From NCBI GenBank assembly GCA_964584905.1, contig CAZPCC010000110.1:14929-78928 (forward strand): DNA of 64,000 bases, written 5' to 3'. A program made the translations under genes and the position numbers. Below are positions 35,122 to 44,011 of this stretch, piece after piece; position 1 is the first letter of the stretch; each line of letters begins with the position of its first letter. This DNA is from JALZIF01 sp964584905. Its GTDB lineage: Bacteria; Gemmatimonadota; Gemmatimonadetes; Gemmatimonadales; Gemmatimonadaceae. Under the pieces are notes generated by a model, which had not been told where the DNA came from, searched no databases, and worked only from the letters and a program-made list of their open reading frames with translations.

Positions 35122-36201
35122 CTAGTCTCCAAAAGAAATCCCCATCGCTCGCGCCGTCTGCACCACATCATGCGCGGGATCCACACGCTTGGTCTCGGCG
35201 AGCGCCTCGGAGATCGGGATGCAGACGATGTGCGGCGTCTGGAGCGCGACCATGTAGCCCCATTTCTGGTCGGCAACGGCGCGTACCGCGGCGCCGCCGA
35301 AGCGCGTGGCAAGCAGTCGGTCGTAGCCTGTCGGCGCGCCCCCGCGTTGGAGGTGGCCGAGGATCAGCGAGCGGCACTCCTTCTTGGTATGCTCCTGAAT
35401 GTCCTGGGCGAGGCCCTCAGCGATGCCACCGAGTCGAGGCGCCTCGCCAGGCAGGGAAGCGCCTTGCGTCGATACCCCTCCACCCACCGGAAAGGCACCC
35501 TCGGCAGCGACGACGATCGAGAACTGCCGGCCGGCGCGGTGCCGCGCCATGATTTTCTCGCAGACTTTCTCGACGTCGTAAGGAATCTCGGGGAGGAGAA
35601 TGACATCGGCGGTACCAGCGACCCCCGAATGGAGGGCGATGAACCCGGCGTGCCGTCCCATCACCTCGAGCACGATAACCCGGTCATGACTCTCGGCGGT
35701 CGTGTGCAGCTTGTCGATCGCATCGATCGCCGTGTTGACCGCGGTGTCGAAGCCGAACGTCGTCACCGTCCCGGCTACGTCGTTGTCGATCGTCTTTGGA
35801 ACTCCGACGATGTTCACTCCCTTCTCGAACAACCGCTGCGCGATCTCGAGCGACCCATCGCCGCCGATCGTGATGATCGCGTCGATGCCCCGCTCGTGCA
35901 TGTTCTCGATGAGCTCGTCCGACCGGTCTATTTCCTCGACGGTGCCGTCGGCGCGGCGACGCGGCCAATTGAAGGGATTGCCGCGATTGGTGGTGCGCAG
36001 GATGGTTCCGCCAAGATGGGCGATTCCCCGTACTGATTCCTTCGTCAGCGGAATGATCTCATCGATGCCTAACAGGCCGTGATATCCCCGCTTGATTCCG
36101 AGCACTTCCCAGCCGCGATTGAGTGCGGAGAGCGCCGCCGCCCGGATGACCGCGTTCAGCCCGGGGGCGTCACCACCCCCGGTTGAGATCGCGATGCGCA
36201 T
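35122..36201 (-). CDS. pfkA: 6-phosphofructokinase
   Basis: A ~359-residue glycolytic kinase. Motifs: STGGGDAPGLNAVIR, ITIGGDGSLEIA, PKTIDNDVAGT (catalytic TIDND), MGRHAGFIAL and LGHLQRGGAPT. The GGDGS glycine suggests ATP as phosphoryl donor. The Lys in PKTIDND (Gly in E. coli PfkA) is typical of PPi enzymes and of some ATP-PFK clades, so the donor remains to be tested. The selenoprotein gene ends 12 bases upstream and is probably in the same message. Confidence 0.92.
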   Translation of the reverse strand: MRIAISTGGGDAPGLNAVIRAAALSALNRGWEVLGIKRGYHGLLGIDEIIPLTKESVRGIAHLGGTILRTTNRGNPFNWPRRRADGTVEEIDRSDELIENMHERGIDAIITIGGDGSLEIAQRLFEKGVNIVGVPKTIDNDVAGTVTTFGFDTAVNTAIDAIDKLHTTAESHDRVIVLEVMGRHAGFIALHSGVAGTADVILLPEIPYDVEKVCEKIMARHRAGRQFSIVVAAEGAFPVGGGVSTQGASLPGEAPRLGGIAEGLAQDIQEHTKKECRSLILGHLQRGGAPTGYDRLLATRFGGAAVRAVADQKWGYMVALQTPHIVCIPISEALAETKRVDPAHDVVQTARAMGISFGD

Positions 36202-36213
36202 CGTTCGTGTGAA

Positions 36214-36441
36214 TTACCCCATGCGCTCCAGCAGCTCCACCACCTCGCCAGGCTCGGCGTGCCGCTTGAGCTTCGATTTCTGGAAGACCGGTACGCCGTC
36301 GCGCACCACCTCGAACCGGCCGCCACCGGAGGGATTCATGATGACTTCCGCAGCCGGATAGCGTTGCTGAATCTCGGCCATCAGCCTGACAGCCCGCGGT
36401 TCGTAGTCTCAAACCGTGCAATATTCAATTGTTATTTGCAT
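36214..36441 (-). CDS. SelW/Rdx-family selenoprotein with in-frame UGA (CxxU)
   Basis: ATG 36441 to TAA 36216-36214, 76 codons, interrupted by one TGA at 36411-36409. Reading TGA as selenocysteine gives a ~75-residue Rdx/SelW-like thioredoxin fold: ITIEYCTVU, then DYEPRAV, EVIMNPSGGGRFEVVRDG and EPGEVVELL. The C-x-x-U site at the end of strand 1 is exactly where the family has CxxC or CxxU, and homology continues unbroken past the TGA. A plain stop would leave a 10-residue peptide. A weak hairpin (GGCUG/UGGCC) lies ~15-35 bases after the UGA, roughly where a bacterial SECIS would be. Role: thiol/selenol redox, partner unknown. Confidence 0.85.
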
Positions 36442-36494
36442 GCCCCAATCCTAGCGAAAAGGCCGCAGGATGCGAGGGGTAAGCCTCGCACGGC

Positions 36495-36581
36495 GGACGC
36501 TGTTCCCCACACTTCGCACTGCGCACTTCGCATCGCTCATCTCTCACCTCTCCACCTCTCCACCTCGCACCTCGCACTTCC
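36495..36581. repeat. CACTTCGCAC-type low-complexity repeat
   Basis: Short imperfect repeats (CACTTCGCACTGCGCACTTCGC, then CTCACCTCTCCACCTCTCCACC, CACCTCGCACCTCGCAC), the reverse complement of the 28441-28513 family. It lies between the M14 peptidase end and the selenoprotein start. Confidence 0.6.
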
Positions 36582-39491
36582 TCACTGCCCACTCCCCTCC
36601 GACACCTCCGCCGGCTCCCTGCCAGTCAAGCCGAGGTGATTCCAGTTCACCATGGCATTCACCGCCAGTGCGAATGAGCCCTGCGTCTGCCACCGCCAGA
36701 ACGGACGAATGGCGAACAGGACCACGTGACCATTCCCCACCGGAGCGTCGACGATCGCAGCTCGCTTGGCGAGTTCCTGTCCGTTTGCAAGCAATCCCGA
36801 GACCAGCAGCGAGTCGGCGCGCTCATGAAACTGCAGGATCGCCTTGGGACGCATCTGCTCGGCCTGGGCGACAATCGCCGGATCGATTCGCCGCGAGCGC
36901 TCCGACGTGTCGCGTTCGGATACCGACAACACCGGTTCAGCGTTGAAGTAGACCGGGAAGCTGCTGGACGAGTAGCCGTACAGTATCGGGCTTCCCTTTT
37001 CACCAGGCTGCGCACGCATGACGGCTCCGCGAGTCTGCAGCTGGCGGGCCTGCACGACGCTGACCCCTGGATTGAAGCCGAGATGAACCGGCAGTTCCGA
37101 GCTGTTACCGGTCGTTATGAGAAGCCCTCCACGCTCGACGAACCGTCGCAGGGCCGCCGCGCCCTCGAGACCCATCCCGACGCGGATGTCGTCGGTCTGG
37201 TCGATAATCCCGAGATTCGGCGTGAGCGCCGACTTCTTCCACGGGATCGCCGGTCCTATCCTGGGGCGGCCGTTCAGTATGCTTGCCGCCGAGCCACGGA
37301 CGTGCGGAAACACCACGACATCATAACGATCCAGCGCATTCGGCTGCAGCAGAGCCTGATCGGAGATGTAGGTATATGGAACGCCGATCTGGTCGAACGC
37401 ATAACGCACCCACCCCTCGTTTTGCGTTTCGATCCAGGAGTGCATGAGCGCCACCCGTGGCAACCGGATAGCGTGGCGCGCTACGCTCGGCACGGAGCCG
37501 ACTCTCACGCCGATAAGCCCCAGCTCCCGTACCGCCCCGTTCGCGCCGTCCGCGCCGCCTTCGACGATGAACGTGCCCGCCGGCCACCGACGGCCACCGG
37601 CATCGAAGGCCGACTCGGCCACCGATACTCTCGCACCGCGAGCCCTCCATGGCAGCACCGCGGAACGCCAGTCACCCATGTGCTCGACGAGGAGCACTCC
37701 GCCCGATCCGCTGACCGCTCCAGCGACGGTCGCCGCTTCGCCGACCAGCTCCATTGCAGTTGTCAGGATCTGCGAATCGGCTACCGCGTACGTCGTCACG
37801 TGGCGGAGCTCGTCGAGCGTCCAGCCCGTGTCGTCGTACGGAGCCGGATCGCTGGTCGAATACCGCTGCCGCGAGAGCAGCGTCCGCACCGTCGCCGTGT
37901 AAGGCTGATCGAGCCTGACGATCCAATCGCCCGGACGCACGGTGATCGTCGCGCCTGGCGCATCATTGCGCGCCGCCGCGCTATCCACCCGGGCCGAGTC
38001 GGCACCCGGAGCCGCCGCCGTGTCCGCCCGTGGCGCGTTCGCCGCCGGGCGCTCGCGACGTCCGGCGTCACCGAGCACGGCAACCCGACGTTCCGCGGTG
38101 GCCCGGTGAACTTCCGATCCCTGCGTGCGGAACAGGTTCACCAGGTCGGCCGCCTCACCGGCATGCCGCTGCTCCCGCGGAATCACGTATGCGTACGGCG
38201 CCGAGCGTTTACCGCGAGCGATCATCCGCTCGGCCTTGGTCACGAAATTCTCGACGAAAGTCTCACGGCGATCCGCCACGTACTTGAGCGCGATCAGCAC
38301 GCCGGACTGCGAAAAATTGATGTTCGACCGAATGCACCACCTGACGCCGTTCACCGGAGGATTGGGACGGTACCATATCCGGTCGGTTGACCGGCTGGGA
38401 AGATTCACCGTCTGACAGTCGGCGCCGCCTGACGTGTACGTCTCGTAAAAACGCCCGATCGAGTTGTGCAGATTGGCGATCGAGAGCATGTAGTTCGGCG
38501 CCCAGCCATCATAGAAGCCGTGCGTCCACACCCCGGGCAGTCCGCGCCGTGTCAGCTCCATGATCTCCTGATAGGCGAGCGCGTGCCATTCGTCGACGAC
38601 GATCGGATCGAATTCGTCGTTGTACGGGCCGGTTCCCGTGCTGGTGTACAGGAACGGCACCGACTCGTGCAGGTCGTGGGTGACGGTAGGATGCCATTCC
38701 AGGAACGTCTTGATGAAGTCCCTGGTGAGCTTCTGCGACACGACCATCCCATCACGGTTGTTGTCGTGCGCCGTGTACTTGCCCCAGTAGACGAGGCTTA
38801 CCGCCTGCGGGCCGAGGCCGAGCTCGCGCGAAAGCTTGTTGGCATCGACGATCCGGTCACGTCCGTCGAGCTCCTGCACCGGAGTGATCATCGTGATCAC
38901 GTTCGCCCGAATCGCACGAAGGTGCTCGCTCTCTCCCACCGCCATGCGATAGGCGAGCTCCATCAGCATCTCCGGGCTGCCGGTCTCCGGCGAATGGATT
39001 GCACCAGTGAGCCAATAGATAGGTTTGGCTTCCCTGATCAATCGTGCGCGCTCCACGTCAGGCAGACCCCGCGGGTCGGCAAGTCGCGCCGCCATCGCCT
39101 TGTATTCGTCCAGTCGCGCGAGCGTCGCTTCGTCGGCAATGACGGCGAGGATCATCTCGCGCCCCTCGTCGCTCTCGCCGATCGTCGTCAGCCTGACGCG
39201 CGGCGAGGCGGCGGCCAGCGCACGAAAGTACTTGTTGACGTCAGCGACGTACGACAGACGGCCGATCTCACCCGGCACGTATCCCAGCACATCGAGCGGC
39301 GTCGGAACGTCGGACTCTGGTAGGTGATCGACGAGCTCGGTGGTGAACTTCCATCGCTCATGGGTCGGGGTAAGCTCACGAATCTTCGCGGAGTAAACGC
39401 TGTCGACGGGCTGCTGGGAGGCGAGCAGCGCGGGTACGAGCGCCGCGATGAGCGCGGCAATCGAACGGGAGGTGGACACGGAGATCTCCAA
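36582..39491 (-). CDS. Secreted M14-family zinc carboxypeptidase-like protein
   Basis: A ~969-residue exported protein with a signal peptide (SIAALIAALVPALLASQ). The M14 domain (~60-400) shows the zinc motif in GAIHSPETGSPE (His-x-x-Glu), then NVITMITPVQELDGRDR and a later HDLHES. A ~60-residue Ala/Asp/Arg-rich linker (~480-530) precedes a C-terminal half with a glutamine-amidotransferase-like fold (VVFPHVRG, FVERGGLLITTG). This two-part build is seen in periplasmic peptidases of Gemmatimonadota and Bacteroidota. Substrate unknown. Confidence 0.82.
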   Translation of the reverse strand: MEISVSTSRSIAALIAALVPALLASQQPVDSVYSAKIRELTPTHERWKFTTELVDHLPESDVPTPLDVLGYVPGEIGRLSYVADVNKYFRALAAASPRVRLTTIGESDEGREMILAVIADEATLARLDEYKAMAARLADPRGLPDVERARLIREAKPIYWLTGAIHSPETGSPEMLMELAYRMAVGESEHLRAIRANVITMITPVQELDGRDRIVDANKLSRELGLGPQAVSLVYWGKYTAHDNNRDGMVVSQKLTRDFIKTFLEWHPTVTHDLHESVPFLYTSTGTGPYNDEFDPIVVDEWHALAYQEIMELTRRGLPGVWTHGFYDGWAPNYMLSIANLHNSIGRFYETYTSGGADCQTVNLPSRSTDRIWYRPNPPVNGVRWCIRSNINFSQSGVLIALKYVADRRETFVENFVTKAERMIARGKRSAPYAYVIPREQRHAGEAADLVNLFRTQGSEVHRATAERRVAVLGDAGRRERPAANAPRADTAAAPGADSARVDSAAARNDAPGATITVRPGDWIVRLDQPYTATVRTLLSRQRYSTSDPAPYDDTGWTLDELRHVTTYAVADSQILTTAMELVGEAATVAGAVSGSGGVLLVEHMGDWRSAVLPWRARGARVSVAESAFDAGGRRWPAGTFIVEGGADGANGAVRELGLIGVRVGSVPSVARHAIRLPRVALMHSWIETQNEGWVRYAFDQIGVPYTYISDQALLQPNALDRYDVVVFPHVRGSAASILNGRPRIGPAIPWKKSALTPNLGIIDQTDDIRVGMGLEGAAALRRFVERGGLLITTGNSSELPVHLGFNPGVSVVQARQLQTRGAVMRAQPGEKGSPILYGYSSSSFPVYFNAEPVLSVSERDTSERSRRIDPAIVAQAEQMRPKAILQFHERADSLLVSGLLANGQELAKRAAIVDAPVGNGHVVLFAIRPFWRWQTQGSFALAVNAMVNWNHLGLTGREPAEVSEGSGQ

Positions 39492-39554
39492 AAAATGAGA
39501 AGGCGTAGGTGCGAAGCTACTGCCGAAGGCGACCGGTGGGAACGACCGCTTGCT

Positions 39555-39839
39555 TCATGGGAGTGGCATACCGGCCAGATTGGCAATACGGCGGAGAGCG
39601 GTGTCCTGCTTGGCGACGGCGAGCCGTAGCGAATCGACTTGATCCTGCAGTATCGCGTTCTCCTGCTGCAAGGAGCTTACGGCATCGCCGAGCTGTAGCA
39701 CCGATTCACCAAGACCCTCCAGCGCCTGTGGCTGCGGCGCCTGACAAGCGGCAACCATCAAGCAAGCGGCGGCCGCGAGCGGTGCGAGAGCGGCGCGACA
39801 CGGAGAGTGCCGGCGATGAGGCGAGCGTGGGGGTGACAT
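39555..39839 (-). CDS. Coiled-coil lipoprotein
   Basis: 94 residues: a basic N-terminus, hydrophobic core and lipobox LMVAAC. A clear coiled coil follows (LQLGDAVSSLQQENAILQ, DQVDSLRLAV). A longer frame is open upstream to 40424 but overlaps the pseudopilin gene on the other strand, so ATG 39839 is used. Function unknown; the size and build recall Lpp/SlyB-like outer-membrane lipoproteins only in a general way. Confidence 0.55.
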   Translation of the reverse strand: MSPPRSPHRRHSPCRAALAPLAAAACLMVAACQAPQPQALEGLGESVLQLGDAVSSLQQENAILQDQVDSLRLAVAKQDTALRRIANLAGMPLP

Positions 39840-39908
39840 GCGGTGATTCGATGAGTGTGGGGCGCATTCGATGCGGCTGCGCTGAGCCAACCGCCCATTA
39901 TCGGAGCC

Positions 39909-40340
39909 ATGAAGAATACGCAAGCAGTGGGGGCGACGCTGCCCGAGCTGGTTGTTGCACTCTCGATTTGTGCGTTGCTTGCTGCTATCACAATCGCTGG
40001 GTTGGCTTCGCTGCGCGATCGCAGCGCGGTGCGCGCCGCGAGCACCGAGCTCGTCTCTGCGCTCCACCTGGCGCGGTCTTCGGCCCTGGCGGAATCGCGC
40101 GTGGTTGCCTTGCGCTTCGACACAGCCTCCGGCCGAGCGCTCGTTCTCGCGCAGCCCGATACATTGCTCGACCTGCCACTCGGCGTCTGGTACGCCGTCA
40201 CTCTCTCGGCTACACGCGATTCGATCGCGTACGGGCCGACCGGGCGAGGGTACGGCGCTGCAAATACGACGCTGACGATTCGCCGTCGCGGCGCCGCGGA
40301 TACACTCGTGGTATCGCGGCTGGGACGGGTGAAGAGTTGA
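39909..40340 (+). CDS. FimT/GspH-type pseudopilin
   Basis: A ~143-residue type IV pilin-like protein with a prepilin signal. The segment AVGATLPELVVALSICALL carries the cleavage Gly, a Glu at +5 and the hydrophobic helix. The C-terminal domain (RAASTELVSALHLARSSALA, then beta-rich) matches GspH/FimT. It is a lone gene, not in a pil or gsp cluster. FimT homologs in other bacteria bind DNA during natural transformation, notable given the dispersed octamer here. Role otherwise inferred as minor pilin or secretion pseudopilin. Confidence 0.78.
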   Translation: MKNTQAVGATLPELVVALSICALLAAITIAGLASLRDRSAVRAASTELVSALHLARSSALAESRVVALRFDTASGRALVLAQPDTLLDLPLGVWYAVTLSATRDSIAYGPTGRGYGAANTTLTIRRRGAADTLVVSRLGRVKS

Positions 40341-40357
40341 CGATTCGGGTGCTCCAA

Positions 40358-40741
40358 CTACTGCGGCGCCACTTCTTCCGCTGCTACCCCTTGCACAAGG
40401 AGGAAGAACTCGCCGCGCAGGCATGAATTGCCCCGTTCTTCACACCTGCCCCAGTACTCTCCGACGAGCCTGGTGCTGTCCGGGGATGCGCGCAGGTATC
40501 GCACACGTACGTGAATGCTGTCGACCGAGCGGAAGCCCCATGTCGAATCCGAGCCGAATCGTCGCGTAATGTACTGAAGGTCCTGGAGCGTGCGCGCCGA
40601 CTTTGCCGCTAGAGCTATTGAAACGCCCGGTAAAGTCACCGTCTCAAACAGATCCGGCTCGCTCGGAGGCGGCGAGGGAGAGACCACGCGACCGCAAGCC
40701 AGCGCCAGGCACAGCGCCGGTATCACGGCGACACCCTTCAT
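40358..40741 (-). CDS. Lipoprotein of unknown function
   Basis: A ~127-residue protein with lipobox ALCLALAC after a short hydrophobic segment, then a Pro/Ser-rich linker and a domain with two more cysteines (GRCEERGNSC). No family recognised. The start overlaps the end of the DEAD-box helicase gene by four bases (ATGA), supporting translation as the second gene of that unit. Confidence 0.55.
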   Translation of the reverse strand: MKGVAVIPALCLALACGRVVSPSPPPSEPDLFETVTLPGVSIALAAKSARTLQDLQYITRRFGSDSTWGFRSVDSIHVRVRYLRASPDSTRLVGEYWGRCEERGNSCLRGEFFLLVQGVAAEEVAPQ

Positions 40742-41910
40742 CCCGCTGCTCCGCTGCCGAAATCGTAGCCAGGCACCTGAATGCGCGGAATCTGCTGGCC
40801 AAGCACGGACTCGATGAGGCGTACCATCGAGATCTCGTCAGGTGACATGAAGGTGAAGGCATCACCGGTCGCCGCCGCGCGTCCAGTCCGGCCGATTCGG
40901 TGCACGTAGTCCTCAGCCTGCGTCGGCACGTCGTAGTTCACGACGTGTGAGATTCCGAAGATGTCGAGCCCTCGCTGAGCAATATCGGTTGCGACGAGAA
41001 CCCGCGTGGCGCCGGACTTGAAGTTCTCGAGCGCGCGCGTACGCTCCGACTGAGAGCGGTCGCCGTGCATCGTTTCAGCCTGGATTCCCGCGCGGAGCAG
41101 CTCGCCTAACAGCTTGTCGGCGCCGTGCTTGGTCCGCGTGAAAATGAGCACCGAATCAAGAGCCGCTTCGTTCTCCAGCAGGTGCAGAAGCAGCAACGTC
41201 TTGCGCGACTTCGGCACCGGATAGACGGCGTGCGTTACCGTGTTCACGGCCTGCGAGCGGCGCCCGACCTGAATGACAACGGGCTTGCGCAGATACTTTC
41301 GCGCCAGCGCCTCGACCTCCGGTGGCATCGTCGCGCTGAACAGCATCGTCTGCCGGTAAGGTGGAATTTCCCGGACGATTCGATTCAGCTGCGGAGCGAA
41401 GCCCATGTCGAGCATACGGTCGGCCTCGTCGAGGATCAGGATCTCCAGATCGTCGAAGACCACGTTCTGCCGCTCCATGTGGTCGATCAACCTGCCCGGC
41501 GTTGCTACAACCATCTGCACACCGCGCCGCAAAGCCTTTTCCTGCGGACCAAGTGCAACCCCGCCGTAGATATCGGCGACCTCGATGTCGGTGTGCGCGC
41601 CGTACTTCTCCACCGACGCGTGAACCTGCACGGCCAACTCCCGCGTCGGCACGAGAACGACGGCGCGCAGACGCTTGGGTCCGCCAAGCAGTAAGTTGAG
41701 TGTTGGAAGGACGAACGCGGCCGTCTTTCCGGTGCCCGTCTGGGCTAGTCCCATCAGGTCGCGCCCTTTGAGCGCGAGCGGGATTGCTTCCCGCTGAATT
41801 GGGGTTGGGAGCAAATACCCCGAATCCTCGATCGCTTGCATGAGCTCCGGAGCGAGCCCCAGCTCCGCAAAGCTCATTGCCATTTCCGCTGTTGCCGTCA
41901 CTTTCTCCAA
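40738..41910 (-). CDS. DEAD-box ATP-dependent RNA helicase (RhlE-like)
   Basis: A ~390-residue core helicase with all motifs: Q motif YLLPTPIQREAIP, motif I AQTGTGKT, PTRELAVQ, TPGRLIDH, ILDEADRMLDMGF, FSATMPP, ATDIAQRGLDI and HRIGRTGRA. There is almost no C-terminal extension. Likely roles are ribosome assembly or RNA turnover. The first ~11 residues before MSFAELGL are unlike the family, so ATG 41877 is an alternative start. Confidence 0.92.
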   Translation of the reverse strand: MEKVTATAEMAMSFAELGLAPELMQAIEDSGYLLPTPIQREAIPLALKGRDLMGLAQTGTGKTAAFVLPTLNLLLGGPKRLRAVVLVPTRELAVQVHASVEKYGAHTDIEVADIYGGVALGPQEKALRRGVQMVVATPGRLIDHMERQNVVFDDLEILILDEADRMLDMGFAPQLNRIVREIPPYRQTMLFSATMPPEVEALARKYLRKPVVIQVGRRSQAVNTVTHAVYPVPKSRKTLLLLHLLENEAALDSVLIFTRTKHGADKLLGELLRAGIQAETMHGDRSQSERTRALENFKSGATRVLVATDIAQRGLDIFGISHVVNYDVPTQAEDYVHRIGRTGRAAATGDAFTFMSPDEISMVRLIESVLGQQIPRIQVPGYDFGSGAAG

Positions 41911-41949
41911 TTCCCGTGTACGCGCCCCGACGAGGCGCTCGAACGAAAT

Positions 41950-42921
41950 CTAACTCGTTGCCAAGCCGTCAGGTACGCGCAGGAACGCCAGCGTCTCCCG
42001 GTTGACCTCGTCGGAGTGCGTCTCATTCGTCGCGTGGCCCGCTCCGCGAACGAGATGAAGCCTGGCCCTCGGCAAAGCTGGAAGTCCGTCACGCACGCGC
42101 TTCCACGGGATCAGAGGGTCGGCGGTGCCCGTCACTACCAACACCGGGAGCGTCAGCCGGGCGAGTAGCTCGTCACCCACCGCGCCCCACCGCACGTTCC
42201 GGAGCAACTCCAATTGGGAACGCACATAGCCCGCGGTCTCGAGCGGGGCGGCATATTCCCGAACGTCCTCAGCCGTGGGAGGATGACGGCTGCCATAGAC
42301 GATACGGAGGCCGAGTCGAACAAGCGCGGGGCCGACCACGTGTTCCAATAGCGGCACCATGCGAACCGGGAGCACGGAGCCGGCATACACGAGTTGCGAA
42401 CAGCCGAACCCTACCGGGCTCCAGAGCACGAGCCGCGAGATCCGGTCCGGTGTCTCACCGGCTATCTGAAGCGCCACCCGCCCGCCGAGCGATTGACCAA
42501 TAATCGCCGGCGCGTGGACGCCGAGCCGATCGAACAACTCCAGCGTTGCTTGCGCAAGCAAATCGAGAGTATAACCGCCGGGATTCCGGGGTTTTTCACT
42601 GAATCCCTGTCCCGGCGGCTCGATGACAATCACCCGCCAGCCGCCTTTCACGAGCGCGGGGATATTCCGTCGAAACGTGTACGCGGTACATCCCCAACCA
42701 GGCATCATCACGATCGCGGGCGCCTGGACATCGCCAGCTTCCACGCACCTCGCCTCGAGGCCTCCCACGCGCACCCAGCGGACATGCAACCCATGAACGC
42801 CGAAGGGATATGGCGCGCCCGTCCCTCGCTCGCTGGTCACCTCACCGTCCACGACCGCCTCGGCGGTTTGACGCCTTGCTTTCTCAGGCGAGCTGAATCG
42901 GCCGGCCTGCGAGCCTCGCAA
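41950..42921 (-). CDS. Alpha/beta-hydrolase
   Basis: A ~323-residue serine hydrolase. Visible are the oxyanion region MMPGWGC, nucleophile elbow IGQSLGGRVA, the acidic residue in VTGTADPLIP and His in VRGAGHATN. A C-C bond hydrolase, esterase or lipase cannot be distinguished. The longest start (42921) overlaps the next upstream gene by 38 bases; a GTG near 42840 is a plausible shorter start because the first ~30 residues lack family sequence. Confidence 0.8.
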   Translation of the reverse strand: MRGSQAGRFSSPEKARRQTAEAVVDGEVTSERGTGAPYPFGVHGLHVRWVRVGGLEARCVEAGDVQAPAIVMMPGWGCTAYTFRRNIPALVKGGWRVIVIEPPGQGFSEKPRNPGGYTLDLLAQATLELFDRLGVHAPAIIGQSLGGRVALQIAGETPDRISRLVLWSPVGFGCSQLVYAGSVLPVRMVPLLEHVVGPALVRLGLRIVYGSRHPPTAEDVREYAAPLETAGYVRSQLELLRNVRWGAVGDELLARLTLPVLVVTGTADPLIPWKRVRDGLPALPRARLHLVRGAGHATNETHSDEVNRETLAFLRVPDGLATS

Positions 42922-44011
42922 TGAGACCTATGCGGAAGGTCACGTCGCTCCACATGCGATTTTCGGTAAGGTCGTCTTCGAGCGGATACGTGGCCCAGGC
43001 GTAGGGATTGTCGCTTCGCCTTATGGCCGTGCCCTTTCTGGAGCGCCACACCAGATCTCCATCGCGCTGCGCGATCAGCTTGTCGAGGATCGAATTCCAC
43101 CCCTCGTTTTTCTGCAGAAAGCCGAGTCGGGCGGCTATTTCCAGCCACGTCAGGGCCCATGGCAAGTCGGCCATGGCTGCCTGCAGGCTTGGCAGGGGAT
43201 CGCCGAGCAGCAGGTGGGGCATGGCTACCACGCCTCCGTCAACGGCGATGGATGGCGCGGTACGCGGTACAGGTTGCGACAGGTAGGTGGCCAGACGGTC
43301 CACTAACTCGAAATTCTCGGTTCTGAAAATCGGCATGTGCGCGAGCATCAGGAGCATCCAGAACGACGGCGGCGACGCGTCCGGGCTAAGCACGTGCTGA
43401 TTTCCGGCGCGGATAAGGGGGGATTCAGCGAGTGGTGTTCGAAGGAAGTCGTTGACGGGTCCCACGATCCGAATCGCAGCGCCGCGTACCCTGGGATCCT
43501 TGTTGTAGCCGGCTTGCGCCAGTACCGCCGCCGCCGCTTCCCTGAGCAGGGCGCGGGCTCGCGGAACCGCGCCTGGGTCGGCCCCGCGCGATGGGACGAG
43601 CTCGTAAGCGAAAGCCCGGTCCTGGTCGAGGGCCAGGAGCCGGAACAGCAGTCGTCGCGCCAACAATAGCGGCGGCGTGTTCATGTCCCAACCGAACTCC
43701 ATGAGCCGGCGAACGGCGTGAATCGTACCGACCCCCGCCAACTCCGTGCTGCGCCCATTGGGGGTCGTGAGCATAGTGTTCCCCCAAACGCCACTCGCGG
43801 ACTGGGTGACCGCAAGGGCGATCGCAGTGGAGCTGGCATATCGCAGCCCTTCCAGCTCTGTCGCGGGAATATCAAGCCTCGCAACGTCGCTAATGGCGCG
43901 ATACTGTATCGGTCCTGATGCGTTTCCGAGAATCCAGCGGAGTGGAAAAGCGACCGGCTCCAGCTCGGGCGGTGCTTCGAGAAGTGGCGAACCGACTTGG
44001 GGATCGGACAC
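42884..44011 (-). CDS. Uncharacterised all-helical protein
   Basis: A ~375-residue soluble protein with no signal peptide or clear family. Repeated helical pairs with Trp/Gly/Pro turns (LRWILGNASGPIQYRAISDVA, TQSASGVWGNTM, YAWATYPLEDDL) suggest an alpha/alpha-toroid like terpene cyclases or glycoside-processing enzymes, but no catalytic motif stands out. It overlaps the alpha/beta-hydrolase gene and is probably co-transcribed with it. Confidence 0.6.
   Translation of the reverse strand: MSDPQVGSPLLEAPPELEPVAFPLRWILGNASGPIQYRAISDVARLDIPATELEGLRYASSTAIALAVTQSASGVWGNTMLTTPNGRSTELAGVGTIHAVRRLMEFGWDMNTPPLLLARRLLFRLLALDQDRAFAYELVPSRGADPGAVPRARALLREAAAAVLAQAGYNKDPRVRGAAIRIVGPVNDFLRTPLAESPLIRAGNQHVLSPDASPPSFWMLLMLAHMPIFRTENFELVDRLATYLSQPVPRTAPSIAVDGGVVAMPHLLLGDPLPSLQAAMADLPWALTWLEIAARLGFLQKNEGWNSILDKLIAQRDGDLVWRSRKGTAIRRSDNPYAWATYPLEDDLTENRMWSDVTFRIGLIARLAGRPIQLA

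Noticed and set aside
36409..36411. TGA in the SelW-like frame as a sequencing error or pseudogene stop
   Set aside because: The TGA falls exactly at the CxxU position of the family and the frame is intact on both sides, which is unlikely for a random error or decay.
39839..40424. N-terminal extension of the coiled-coil lipoprotein to 289 residues
   Set aside because: The extension overlaps the pseudopilin gene on the opposite strand and has no domain; ATG 39839 followed by a lipobox explains the gene better.
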